Assembly: GCA_020353135.1 (NCBI GenBank)
Contig: CP070688.1
Coordinates: 2,625,965-2,631,589 of the forward strand
Reading direction: 5' to 3'
Source: Chloroflexota bacterium
Lineage (GTDB): Bacteria > Chloroflexota > Anaerolineae > Promineifilales > Promineifilaceae
Length of the DNA: 5,625 nucleotides
This document shows, piece after piece, positions 1-5,625 of the stretch. A program made the translations under genes and the position numbers. The notes beneath the pieces were generated by a model that saw only the letters and a list, made by a program, of their open reading frames with translations, did no database searches and was not told the DNA's origin. Every line of letters starts with the position of its first letter. Position 1 is the stretch's first letter.

Positions 1-1080
1 GATGACGAGCAACTCATGGCCGCCGCACCGGAGGTGGGTTATCCGCTGTTGGTGAAAGCATCGGCCGGCGGCGGCGGTAAGGGCATGCGGCCGGTGTACG
101 AGCAAGATCAACTGTCCGGCGCCCTGGCGGCCGCCCGGCGCGAGGCATTAGCCGCTTTTGGCGACGGCACGATTTACCTGGAGAAGATGATATCTGAAAG
201 CCGGCATATCGAGATCCAGATATTGGCCGACATGCACGGCAATACCATTCATCTTGGCGAGCGAGAATGCTCTTTGCAGCGCCGGCATCAGAAAGTTATC
301 GAGGAAGCGCCTTCCTTTGTGGTGGACGCCGACCTAAGGAAGCGGATGGGTGAGATAGCCATTGCCGCCGCTCGCTCGGTAGATTACGTCAACGCCGGCA
401 CAATCGAGTTTCTGGTTGATAAAGAGAAGAATTTCTACTTCCTGGAGATGAATACGCGGGTGCAAGTGGAACACCCGGTCACCGAGTTGGTAACCGGCGT
501 TGATATCGTGCAAGAGCAGCTACGGGCGGCCCGCGGCCGGCGACTACGTATCAGCCAGGACGACGTTAATGTCAGGGGTTGGGCCATTGAGTGCCGGATC
601 AATGCCGAAGATCCCTATAACAACTATCTTCCGTCCACGGGTACCATAACGACGATCCGCCTGCCGACCGGTCCCGGCGTTCGCGTCGATTCAGGCGTGT
701 ATCCGGGCTATGAGGTAACGCCTTACTACGATCCGTTAATCAGCAAGCTGGTTTGTTACGGTGAGACCCGGGCCGAGGCGGTGCTTCGTATGCGCCGGGC
801 TTTGGAGGAGTACCGGATCATGGGCGTGAAGACCAACATCCCCTTTCACCAGCACATGATGGACAGCCATCGCTTCTTGTCCGGTCAGTTCGATACCAAG
901 TTCGTCGAAGACCGCTTCAGTATGAGCGATCGGGCGGCGCCGGATACGCTGGAGGCGGCTATCCTGGCCACCCTGGTCGCCCATCGCGAGAGCCAGCGGG
1001 CCAGCCAGATCGTCGCTCCCGGCGCACGTGACACCAGCAACTGGAAGTGGTTGAGTCGCTGGGAACGGCTACAGCGCTAG
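1..1080 (+). CDS. accC: Biotin carboxylase subunit of an acyl-CoA carboxylase (5' end missing)
   Basis: ATP-dependent carboxylation of the biotin on the carrier protein, first half-reaction of acetyl- or propionyl-CoA carboxylase, in the cytoplasm. The frame is open from base 1, so the ATG at 16 is internal. By comparison with E. coli AccC (449 residues) about 140 N-terminal residues are missing. Numbering from base 1, the ATP-grasp glycine loop is at 18-30 (VKASAGGGGKGMR, with K19 matching E. coli Lys159). ERECSLQRRHQK lies at 87-98, EMNTRVQVEHPVTE at 149-162 (metal-binding Glu and catalytic Asn, Arg and Glu all present), ECRINAEDP at 197-205 and PYYDPLISKL at 241-250. Every active-site residue I can place is intact. 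About 60 residues past the core, ending in a Trp/Arg-rich tail, exceed the E. coli form and recall the linker after the carboxylase in propionyl-CoA carboxylase alpha chains. Substrate is not decidable, because the acyl-CoA is chosen by a carboxyltransferase outside the window. Confidence 0.95.
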   Translation, partial: DDEQLMAAAPEVGYPLLVKASAGGGGKGMRPVYEQDQLSGALAAARREALAAFGDGTIYLEKMISESRHIEIQILADMHGNTIHLGERECSLQRRHQKVIEEAPSFVVDADLRKRMGEIAIAAARSVDYVNAGTIEFLVDKEKNFYFLEMNTRVQVEHPVTELVTGVDIVQEQLRAARGRRLRISQDDVNVRGWAIECRINAEDPYNNYLPSTGTITTIRLPTGPGVRVDSGVYPGYEVTPYYDPLISKLVCYGETRAEAVLRMRRALEEYRIMGVKTNIPFHQHMMDSHRFLSGQFDTKFVEDRFSMSDRAAPDTLEAAILATLVAHRESQRASQIVAPGARDTSNWKWLSRWERLQR

Positions 1081-1104
1081 CCGAGGGAACGGCTACAGCG
1101 CTAG
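1061..1104 (+). repeat. 20-base tandem duplication spanning the biotin carboxylase stop codon
   Basis: Bases 1061-1080 are repeated exactly at 1085-1104, with four bases (CCGA) between. Each copy ends in the triplet TAG. The period is 24 bases, so the second copy stays in the biotin carboxylase frame: after the real stop the frame would read PRERLQR and stop again, echoing the WERLQR that ends the protein. It looks like a slippage or short tandem duplication at the 3' end of the gene. It does not change the encoded protein as read. I see no dyad symmetry that would make it a terminator. Confidence 0.9.
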
Positions 1105-1139
1105 TCGCATTATGCTGAAGGCATTATTCTGGGCGAATT

Positions 1140-1646
1140 ATGAAGTACATCACGACGGTAAACGACCAGCAATTTTCGATTGAGATCGACCAGGAGGGCC
1201 GGATCTCGGTCGATGGCGAGGGTTTCGACGTCGACTTTCACTCGCTGTCCGAAGGCGGCATTCTTTCCTTGATCCTGAATAACCAATCTCTTGAAGCGAT
1301 CGTCGAGGAACGCGACCAGGCCTGGGAGGTGCTGATTCGCGGCGAGCTGTATTCCGTTCAGGTTCAAGATGAGCGAGCTTATCGGTTGGCGCTGGCCCGC
1401 GGGGTGACGGCCGAGGTGACCGGGGAAGCGGCGATCAAGTCGCCTATGCCCGGCCTGATCATCGCCGTTCCGGTTGAGGAAGGCCAGCTGGTCGGCAAGG
1501 GCGATCAGATCGTCATACTTGAATCGATGAAAATGGAGAATGAACTGCGCTCGCCACGTGACGGAGTGGTCAAACGCCTGCACGTGCAGCCGGGGGCCAG
1601 CGTTGAGAAGGACCAGCTTCTGGCGACCATCGGGGAACAGGAGTAG
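1140..1646 (+). CDS. Biotin carboxyl carrier protein with BT-like N-terminal half
   Basis: Carries the biotin that shuttles carboxyl groups from biotin carboxylase to the carboxyltransferase. The C-terminal biotinyl/lipoyl domain spans about residues 96-166. SPMPG is at 101-105 and the biotinylation motif ESMKM at 128-132, with Lys131 as the expected biotin site. It ends with the usual second half (PGASVEKDQLLATI). Residues 1-90 are a beta-rich segment (LLNNQSLEAIVEE-like strands, then a GELYSVQVQDER strand) resembling the BT domain that links carboxylase and carrier in propionyl-CoA carboxylase alpha chains. So this looks like the second part of a split alpha chain rather than an E. coli-type AccB with a Pro/Ala-rich linker. 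ATG 1140 is chosen because MKY fits the family start. The Shine-Dalgarno is weak (GGG at 1131-1133). It lies 59 bases after the carboxylase stop and in a different frame, so it is not a simple readthrough product. Biotin attachment would need a BirA-type ligase encoded elsewhere. Confidence 0.93.
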   Translation: MKYITTVNDQQFSIEIDQEGRISVDGEGFDVDFHSLSEGGILSLILNNQSLEAIVEERDQAWEVLIRGELYSVQVQDERAYRLALARGVTAEVTGEAAIKSPMPGLIIAVPVEEGQLVGKGDQIVILESMKMENELRSPRDGVVKRLHVQPGASVEKDQLLATIGEQE

Positions 1647-1664
1647 CCTGGCGGGCAGCGAAGC

Positions 1665-2276
1665 ATGAGCGGCGAGAACCTGGAAATTGAGGTCAAATTC
1701 TTGGTCGACGATCTGTCGGCCACGCGCGACCGACTATTGGCGCTTGGCGCTCGCATTCACAAGCCCCGCGTATATGAACGCAACATCCGCTTCGACAGTC
1801 CTTGGGATGGCTTGTTATCGCAAGGCAAGTTATTGCGTTTGCGCCAGGACACGGCCGCTCGATTGACATACAAAGGCGAACCCCAGACGGCGGTCGAATC
1901 GGAAGCCATGGTACGCGAAGAGCTGGAGGTGCAAGTTGGGGATTTCCAGAGCACCCAGGCTTTGTTGGAGCGCGTTGGCTTCGAGCCCAAGCAAGTGTAT
2001 GAGAAATACCGCGAAACCTTCACCTTTGGCGGCGTTGAAGTCGTGCTCGACGAAATGCCCTTTGGGAATTTTGTCGAGCTGGAGGGCGAGAACGCCTCGA
2101 TCCGGGCCGCGGCCGCTGCCCTAGAGCTAGATTGGGATTTGCGCATCCTGGACAACTACCTGGCGTTGATGGCCGGCCTTAAGGAGCGCTTCGGTTTGGA
2201 CTTCGACGACCTGACGTTTGAGAACTTCGCCACTGTCGAGGTGGGCGCCATTGACTTGTTGAAGGAGAGTCATTAG
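1665..2276 (+). CDS. cyaB: CYTH-domain protein, class IV adenylate cyclase (CyaB) type
   Basis: CYTH (triphosphate tunnel) protein. Known members are class IV adenylate cyclases, thiamine triphosphatases and inorganic triphosphatases; all bind a triphosphate with divalent metal inside an eight-stranded barrel. The signature ExExK is present as E7, E9 and K11. Other barrel charges follow in the family order: R39 and R42 in YERNIRFD, R58 and R60 in LRLRQD, K70 in LTYKG, R84 with E85/E86, R116 in YEKYRETF, and E138/E140 in FGNFVELEG. DEMPFGNFVELEG at 129-141 is typical of the CyaB branch. A C-terminal stretch, about 165-203 (GLDFDDLTFENFATVEV), is extra to the barrel. At 203 residues it is slightly longer than CyaB proteins of roughly 180. 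It starts 18 bases after the carrier protein stop, so it is probably cotranscribed with the carboxylase genes, with no strong Shine-Dalgarno. The fold call is secure; cyclase versus triphosphatase activity cannot be decided from sequence, so the symbol is only a family label. Confidence 0.88.
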   Translation: MSGENLEIEVKFLVDDLSATRDRLLALGARIHKPRVYERNIRFDSPWDGLLSQGKLLRLRQDTAARLTYKGEPQTAVESEAMVREELEVQVGDFQSTQALLERVGFEPKQVYEKYRETFTFGGVEVVLDEMPFGNFVELEGENASIRAAAAALELDWDLRILDNYLALMAGLKERFGLDFDDLTFENFATVEVGAIDLLKESH

Positions 2277-2296
2277 CGGTTGGTTCTTAGCTGATT

Positions 2297-2323
2297 CCGC
2301 CATGAATATCTGTTGCCTGGCGG
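2297..2323 (+). terminator. Weak hairpin after the CYTH gene, possible terminator
   Basis: CCGCCA at 2297-2302 pairs with TGGCGG at 2318-2323 around a 15-base loop, 21 bases after the CYTH stop. It is followed by TTAATAAAT, which is A/T-rich but not a run of T. It could mark the end of the carboxylase/CYTH transcript, but the stem is short and the loop large, so support is thin. Confidence 0.22.
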
Positions 2324-2335
2324 TTAATAAATCGG

Positions 2336-2416
2336 CCGGCATTGTGCATTCACCTCGCAGCGCGAGATGGTATCTCGCACCGGGCTGACAAACCGGGCTA
2401 CGGGGTGGTATGCCGG
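2336..2416 (+). promoter_or_regulatory. Candidate structured leader element upstream of the amidohydrolase
   Basis: Nested complementary segments lie in the gap between the CYTH gene and the amidohydrolase. An outer 7-base pairing (2336-2342 CCGGCAT with 2410-2416 ATGCCGG) encloses a short CACC/GGTG pairing (2351-2354 with 2404-2407) and a perfect hairpin (2362-2368 GCGAGAT with 2372-2378 ATCTCGC, loop GGT). An 8-base direct repeat, ACCGGGCT, occurs at 2379-2386 and 2392-2399. This could be a folded 5' leader or operator DNA. I do not recognise a known riboswitch class, and some of these pairings may be chance. Confidence 0.25.
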
Positions 2417-2449
2417 TTAAATTGGTGCACTGGCGCAAAAGAGCTGTTA

Positions 2450-2459
2450 ATTCGCGAAT
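2450..2459. promoter_or_regulatory. 10-base perfect palindrome, possible operator
   Basis: ATTCGCGAAT at 2450-2459 is perfectly self-complementary. It lies 81 bases before the amidohydrolase start and just upstream of TATAAC at 2476-2481, which could be a -10 element although I cannot find a good -35 at 16-18 bases spacing. The position suits a transcription-factor site, but the length is modest and no regulator is encoded nearby. Confidence 0.2.
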
Positions 2460-2526
2460 GTCTGGCCAACGGGCGTATAACGGCAGTTGCGCTGAGATAG
2501 GGACGTGATTTTCGATATTCTCTAAA

Positions 2527-2532
2527 AAGGAG
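2527..2532 (+). promoter_or_regulatory. Shine-Dalgarno of the amidohydrolase
   Basis: AAGGAG sits seven bases before the ATG at 2540, within an A-rich stretch. It is the strongest ribosome binding site in the window and fixes the start of the amidohydrolase. Confidence 0.85.
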
Positions 2533-2539
2533 TAAAAGA

Positions 2540-3730
2540 ATGCTAGATAGAGCCGAGGCAATGACCGGCGAGATGGTTCGATTGCGCCGTGATATTCACC
2601 AACACCCAGAATTGGCTTTCCAGGAATTCCGTACGGCCGGGCTTGTAGCTGATATGCTGGCTGAGATCGGCATCGAAGCCCAAAGTGGCGTCGGCCGGAC
2701 GGGAGTGATCGGCCGGATCGGGTCCGGCGACGGTCCCACCATCGGCATCCGCGCTGACATGGACGCTTTGCCCATCCTGGAAAAGAATGACGTGCCATAT
2801 CGCTCTAGCAATGACGGCGTGATGCACGCGTGTGGACACGACGCTCACACGGCTATCTTGTTGGGCGTCGCCCAATTACTGCGCCAGAGCTTCATTGAGG
2901 ACGATTGGCGGGGCAATGTGCGTTTGCTGTTCCAGCCTGCCGAAGAGGGTCCCGACGAGAACGGGATTAGTGGGGCCACGGCCATGATCGACGATGCGGC
3001 CATTGAGGATGTCGATGCGGTCATCGCCCTGCACGTGATCTCGGATCTGCCTGCCGGGGAGTGTTTCTTCCATGATGGATTCAGCCTGGCCTCGGTCGAT
3101 TCATTCAAGGGCTGGATTAGAGGCCAGGGCGGCCACGGCGCCTATCCGCACCAGACCAGGGATCCGCTGTTCATGTTGGGGCCGATTCTGAGCGCCCTGT
3201 ACGGTATACCCTCACGGCGCATCAATCCGCTGCGGGAAAGCGTGGTTAGCCTGGGGCAGATTCACGCCGGTACGACTTCCAATGTCATCCCGGCCGAAGT
3301 CTTCCTGGAAGGCACCATCCGGGCTTATGATCCGGCGGTACGCGAGGCGCTTCGGTCCGAGGTGGAGCGAGCGCTGCAAATCAGCGAGACGATGGGTGGA
3401 TCCTACGAGTTCGAGCTGACCTGCGGCTATCCGGCCTTGAACAACGACCCGCTGGCCAATGGCTGGCTGCGCGAGTCGGCCACGGATATCCTGGGCGAAA
3501 GCCGGGTCCAGGACCAGGAATTCGGCATGGGCGCTGAGGATTTCGCCTATATGACCCAAAAGGCGCCTGGTGCGATGTTTATGCTAGGGGCCGCGCTGCC
3601 CGATGACGTCGAGCGCCGGCATCATAGCGACAATTTCGACGTCGACGAGAGCGTCCTACCCGTTGGCGCGGCCGTCTTGGCCGAAACAGCCAGGCGCTTC
3701 GTCACCGGCCGCTACTCTTTAGAAGAATAG
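2540..3730 (+). CDS. M20D-family metallo-amidohydrolase (hippuricase / IAA-amino acid hydrolase-like)
   Basis: Hydrolyses the amide bond of an N-acylated amino acid or related compound with two metal ions, probably in the cytoplasm (no signal peptide). At 396 residues it has the normal length and is complete. It opens with the family's RRDIHQHPELAFQE at 16-29. RADMDALP is at 71-78 and HACGHDAH at 96-103, with C98 and H100 as metal ligands. QPAEEG is at 132-137 (E135 catalytic base, E136 metal ligand), LHV at 164-166 (H165 ligand) and HHSDNFDVDE at 361-370 (H362 ligand). The lid/dimerisation domain is about 185-295, with GGHGAYPH at 197-204. The Cys ligand and DMDALP motif place it in subfamily M20D with hippurate hydrolase, N-acetyldiaminopimelate deacetylase and plant ILL2, rather than in M20A. 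Substrate is unknown. The 263-base gap and strong Shine-Dalgarno suggest its own transcript. It is convergent with the next unit. Confidence 0.94.
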   Translation: MLDRAEAMTGEMVRLRRDIHQHPELAFQEFRTAGLVADMLAEIGIEAQSGVGRTGVIGRIGSGDGPTIGIRADMDALPILEKNDVPYRSSNDGVMHACGHDAHTAILLGVAQLLRQSFIEDDWRGNVRLLFQPAEEGPDENGISGATAMIDDAAIEDVDAVIALHVISDLPAGECFFHDGFSLASVDSFKGWIRGQGGHGAYPHQTRDPLFMLGPILSALYGIPSRRINPLRESVVSLGQIHAGTTSNVIPAEVFLEGTIRAYDPAVREALRSEVERALQISETMGGSYEFELTCGYPALNNDPLANGWLRESATDILGESRVQDQEFGMGAEDFAYMTQKAPGAMFMLGAALPDDVERRHHSDNFDVDESVLPVGAAVLAETARRFVTGRYSLEE

Positions 3731-3843
3731 ACTGGATGCGCAGGACAGGCTGGATGTGATTTACCGTAGCCCAAGCTGCTGCGTATCTATCACCTTGCAT
3801 GGCGGCGCGCAGGGAGTCCTCTGAAATGAAAAGTGAAAAGTGA
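3731..3843. other. Gap between convergent genes, no clear terminator
   Basis: 113 bases separate the stops of the amidohydrolase and the PlsY-like gene. I find only small imperfect hairpins (3766-3770 with 3775-3779; 3810-3814 with 3819-3823, each including a G-U pair) without T-runs, and a 7-base tandem repeat TGAAAAG at 3827-3840. No ORF or RNA gene is evident. Termination here is expected from the convergent layout but not visible as a classic intrinsic site. Confidence 0.5.
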
Positions 3844-4455
3844 TTATTTGCGCCTGGGACTTGTAAGAAAGGCCAACAGGCTTGGCCAACGTTCCTTGAC
3901 AATTGAATGGTCGTCGGTCTCCGGGCGCTGAGCGTCCAGGTAGATCAGGCTCATTGCCGCACCAAAGAAAGCGAACCACCAGGTCTGGCTGACCAAGGCA
4001 AAGATAAGCGGCCACAACAGCAGGCTGATACGCGTAGCCAAAAAAGATTGGCGGGTGATCAGCCGCAATATGACCCATATCACCAGGATCACCAGCAGGA
4101 TCTGCCAAGAGATGAGCACCAAGCCGCCGCTGCCCACTGTGTTACCCCGGCCGCCGGCGCCGCCCAACCAGATGGACCATCGAGTGCCGGCGACAGCCGC
4201 CAGCAAGCCAATGGCGACCATGAACTCGCTGCCGCCGGCCGCCCGCATCAGCAGCACGGCCACCATACCCTTAGCGAGTTCGCCAAGGAAAACCAGCAGT
4301 CCCGCCCAACGAGCTACGCTCACGGCCGTATTGGTCACGCCCAGGTTGCCGCTGCCCAGCTGGCGCAGATCCTTGCCGGTGACCAACTTCGTGATGAGCC
4401 AGGCCTGCGGGATGGAGCCGATCAGATAGCAGCCGATCAAAGCGAGGACGATCAT
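3844..4455 (-). CDS. PlsY-like glycerol-3-phosphate acyltransferase family membrane protein, degenerate motifs
   Basis: PlsY transfers an acyl group from acyl-phosphate to glycerol-3-phosphate, the first acylation of bacterial phospholipid synthesis. This 203-residue protein has the family length and a hydrophobic profile. Likely membrane segments are about 2-20, 50-70, 76-97, 112-132 and 143-174. GSIPQAW at 13-19 and motif 1, RQLGSGNLGVTN at 31-42, are well kept (usual GATN reads GVTN), as is the GELAKGM segment at 58-64. Motif 2 aligns without gaps to the usual GHxxP...GGKG, but the conserved His and Pro are T91 and S94, and GGKG reads GGRG at 101-104. Motif 3, which normally has RHxxN and ends in a conserved Glu, is not recognisable near 168-188. 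The last 20 residues are basic and cytoplasm-like. Family membership is firm, but normal G3P acyltransferase activity is doubtful; it may be a paralogue with another acceptor. Its ATG overlaps the upstream gene's stop. Confidence 0.82.
   Translation of the reverse strand: MIVLALIGCYLIGSIPQAWLITKLVTGKDLRQLGSGNLGVTNTAVSVARWAGLLVFLGELAKGMVAVLLMRAAGGSEFMVAIGLLAAVAGTRWSIWLGGAGGRGNTVGSGGLVLISWQILLVILVIWVILRLITRQSFLATRISLLLWPLIFALVSQTWWFAFFGAAMSLIYLDAQRPETDDHSIVKERWPSLLAFLTSPRRK
4452..4455 (-). other. ATGA stop/start overlap coupling two genes
   Basis: On the minus strand, ATGA at 4455-4452 contains the start codon of the PlsY-like gene (4455-4453) and the TGA stop of the PEP-utilising enzyme (4454-4452). 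This arrangement normally gives translational coupling and shows the two are made from one message. Confidence 0.9.
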
Positions 4456-5625
4456 ACCGGCTCCGCCTCGTCCAGGTAGACGACGCCCTTATCGCCGTCC
4501 ACGGTGATCTTCTGCCCATCCGGAATCTGCTCGGTCGCGCCGCTGACCGACATGACGGCCGGAATGCCATACTCTCGGGCCACAATTGCCCCATGCGACA
4601 GGATGCCGCCCACTTCGGTGACGAGCCCGCCGGCCACGGCGAAGAGGGGCGTCCAGATTGGATTGGTCCACGGGGCGACCAGGATCTCGCCGTTGCCCAG
4701 CTTGTGGAACTCTTCGGGTCCGGACACAACTCGCGAGATGCCGCTGATTACTCCCGGACTGCCGGCCACACCCGCCAGGAGGTCATCCGAGTCACTAATC
4801 TCGCTCGGGGCCGCTTCCAGGAAGATCTCCCGGCCATCGCGGATGATCTCCGGCCAGCGCCGCGATCGACTGTCGTCGAATTCTTCTTTGCGGATTTGAA
4901 CGACCTCGCGAAAATCCGTTGGCGAAACGGCCATTGTTTCTATTTCCTCGAAACGCATGAAGAAGATGTCGTCCGGCTGGTCCAGAAAGCCGCGCTCGTG
5001 CCAGCGGCGGCCCAGTTCCAGAAACATGAGCCGCGCTGGTGGGAAAAGCCGCGTCCATTCGAAATGCATCGTATCCCGCTCGCGTGTACTCACCTGGGCC
5101 TGGCCTAACAGCCAGCGAAAGAGGCGCGATGTCAGCAAGCTTCCCTTGAGGCCCTGATCGACTTTGGCCACGACCTCCTTGGTTAGATCGCGGCGCTCTT
5201 CTCTGAGTCGCACTTGCTGAGCATAAGGGCTCTGGGACTCGTCAGCATCCAGATAGCTGCGCAGGAAGCCGAAGACAGGCGCTGGATCTTCACCCCAGGT
5301 AGGATAGATAATGTCCATGCGGATTTCCCGATGGCCATACCCTTCCAGGAACCGATTGAAATTCTCCAGGAATTGGCGGGCATCCGGCGACTCCTCCAAC
5401 CGAGCCTTAGTCTCCTGCGGATCGCTGTTGCGTAATATCTCGCTGACGGCCGGCGAAGCCTTGGCCTCCTGGGCAAGGTCCCAAATGCGCTGATTCGTTT
5501 CCATGGTCGCGTTGCCGGTCAAGCCGGATATTAGTCTGGCGACGACCGTCTCGGATTCGGAGCCGTAGTGCGGCTCCAATATGGCTTCAAGCAGTTCATA
5601 GGTTCGGCCGGTCAGGGCGATCATC
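4452..5625 (-). CDS. PEP-utilising enzyme with C-terminal phosphohistidine swivel domain, rifampin phosphotransferase-like (5' end missing)
   Basis: C-terminal part of a large phosphotransfer enzyme. The frame stays open to the window edge and the Met at 5624 is probably internal, because related proteins carry an N-terminal ATP-grasp (PPDK_N) domain and run to about 800-900 residues. Numbering from that Met, the PEP-utilisers mobile domain is about 285-385, with GGILSHGAIVAREYGIPAV at 339-357 and H344 as the phosphorylated histidine. Upstream, FLEGYGHREIRMDIIYPTW at 92-110 and a Gly-Glu-Asp-Pro that follows resemble the middle domain of rifampin phosphotransferases. The protein stops right after the swivel domain, with no PEP/pyruvate barrel. 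This matches the rifampin-phosphotransferase layout and argues against PEP synthase or PPDK, in which the barrel follows the swivel. The native substrate is unknown, and antibiotic modification cannot be claimed. It is cotranscribed with the PlsY-like gene through a four-base overlap. Confidence 0.85.
   Translation of the reverse strand, partial: MIALTGRTYELLEAILEPHYGSESETVVARLISGLTGNATMETNQRIWDLAQEAKASPAVSEILRNSDPQETKARLEESPDARQFLENFNRFLEGYGHREIRMDIIYPTWGEDPAPVFGFLRSYLDADESQSPYAQQVRLREERRDLTKEVVAKVDQGLKGSLLTSRLFRWLLGQAQVSTRERDTMHFEWTRLFPPARLMFLELGRRWHERGFLDQPDDIFFMRFEEIETMAVSPTDFREVVQIRKEEFDDSRSRRWPEIIRDGREIFLEAAPSEISDSDDLLAGVAGSPGVISGISRVVSGPEEFHKLGNGEILVAPWTNPIWTPLFAVAGGLVTEVGGILSHGAIVAREYGIPAVMSVSGATEQIPDGQKITVDGDKGVVYLDEAEPV
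4461..4464 (-). promoter_or_regulatory. Shine-Dalgarno of the PlsY-like gene inside the upstream gene
   Basis: GGAG on the minus strand (4464-4461), five bases before the ATG at 4455 and inside the last codons of the PEP-utilising enzyme. It supports the chosen start and independent re-initiation at the ATGA junction. Confidence 0.55.

Noticed and set aside
2261..2282. AAGGAG near the end of the CYTH gene as a ribosome site for a hidden small gene
   Set aside because: No start codon at suitable spacing opens more than a few codons; the sequence is simply Lys-Glu coding.
2302..2388. 28-codon ORF in the leader (starts MNICCLAVNK) as a possible leader peptide
   Set aside because: No Shine-Dalgarno, no regulatory codon run beyond a Cys pair, and such short ORFs are expected by chance.
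2400..2420. GGGTGGTA followed by TGCCGG, recalling the T-box antiterminator sequence
   Set aside because: The second half does not match the T-box consensus, no closing CCC-rich strand follows, and I see no stem I landmarks such as an AGTA loop E motif upstream. An amidohydrolase is also not a usual T-box target.
2127..2798. 223-codon open frame on the minus strand across the CYTH end, the gap and the amidohydrolase start
   Set aside because: It lies antisense to two well-supported genes and shows no recognisable domain. Its ends are explained as shadow of the plus-strand codons; only the middle is gap sequence.
1223..3650. Shared 12-mer TTCGACGTCGAC in the carrier gene and the amidohydrolase
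   Set aside because: Both encode Phe-Asp-Val-Asp in frame with common codons; coincidence of coding, not a repeat element.
3907..4479. 190-codon plus-strand open frame opposite the PlsY-like gene
   Set aside because: Low-complexity Gln/Ala/Asp-rich composition typical of an antisense shadow; the minus strand has PlsY motifs, a Shine-Dalgarno and the ATGA junction.

Overview
The window holds five protein-coding genes. Two are cut by the window edges, and together they form two convergent transcription units. Protein-level resemblance (a split biotin carboxylase/carrier pair followed by a CYTH protein, an M20D amidohydrolase, and a PlsY-like protein paired with a rifampin-phosphotransferase-like PEP enzyme) and moderately high GC suggest a bacterium, most likely a Chloroflexota (Anaerolineae-like) member. 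That assignment is inference from the style of the proteins; the window contains no rRNA or other marker gene.

Plus strand, 1-2276: the C-terminal part of a biotin carboxylase, then a 168-residue biotin carboxyl carrier protein with the ESMKM biotinylation motif, then a CYTH-superfamily protein of the class IV adenylate cyclase (CyaB) type. The gaps are short (59 and 18 bases), so they probably form one transcription unit. The first two are two parts of an acyl-CoA (acetyl- or propionyl-CoA) carboxylase; the carboxyltransferase is not in the window. A perfect 20-base direct repeat duplicates the end and stop codon of the biotin carboxylase.

2277-2539: a 263-base non-coding gap, lower in GC than the genes, with several short inverted repeats and a clear Shine-Dalgarno. 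It precedes a complete M20D-family metallo-amidohydrolase (2540-3730), probably expressed from its own promoter.

Minus strand, 5625-3844: the C-terminal part of a PEP-utilising enzyme ending in a phosphohistidine swivel domain, overlapping by four bases (ATGA) a small membrane protein of the PlsY glycerol-3-phosphate acyltransferase family. The PlsY-like protein has lost conserved residues of motifs 2 and 3. The 113-base gap between the convergent units shows no convincing terminator.

The region is mostly ordinary metabolic sequence. I see no mobile element, CRISPR array, RNA gene or defence system. The points most worth a second look are the degenerate PlsY paralogue translationally coupled to a PEP-swivel enzyme of unknown substrate, the CYTH protein next to the carboxylase, and the structured leader before the amidohydrolase.
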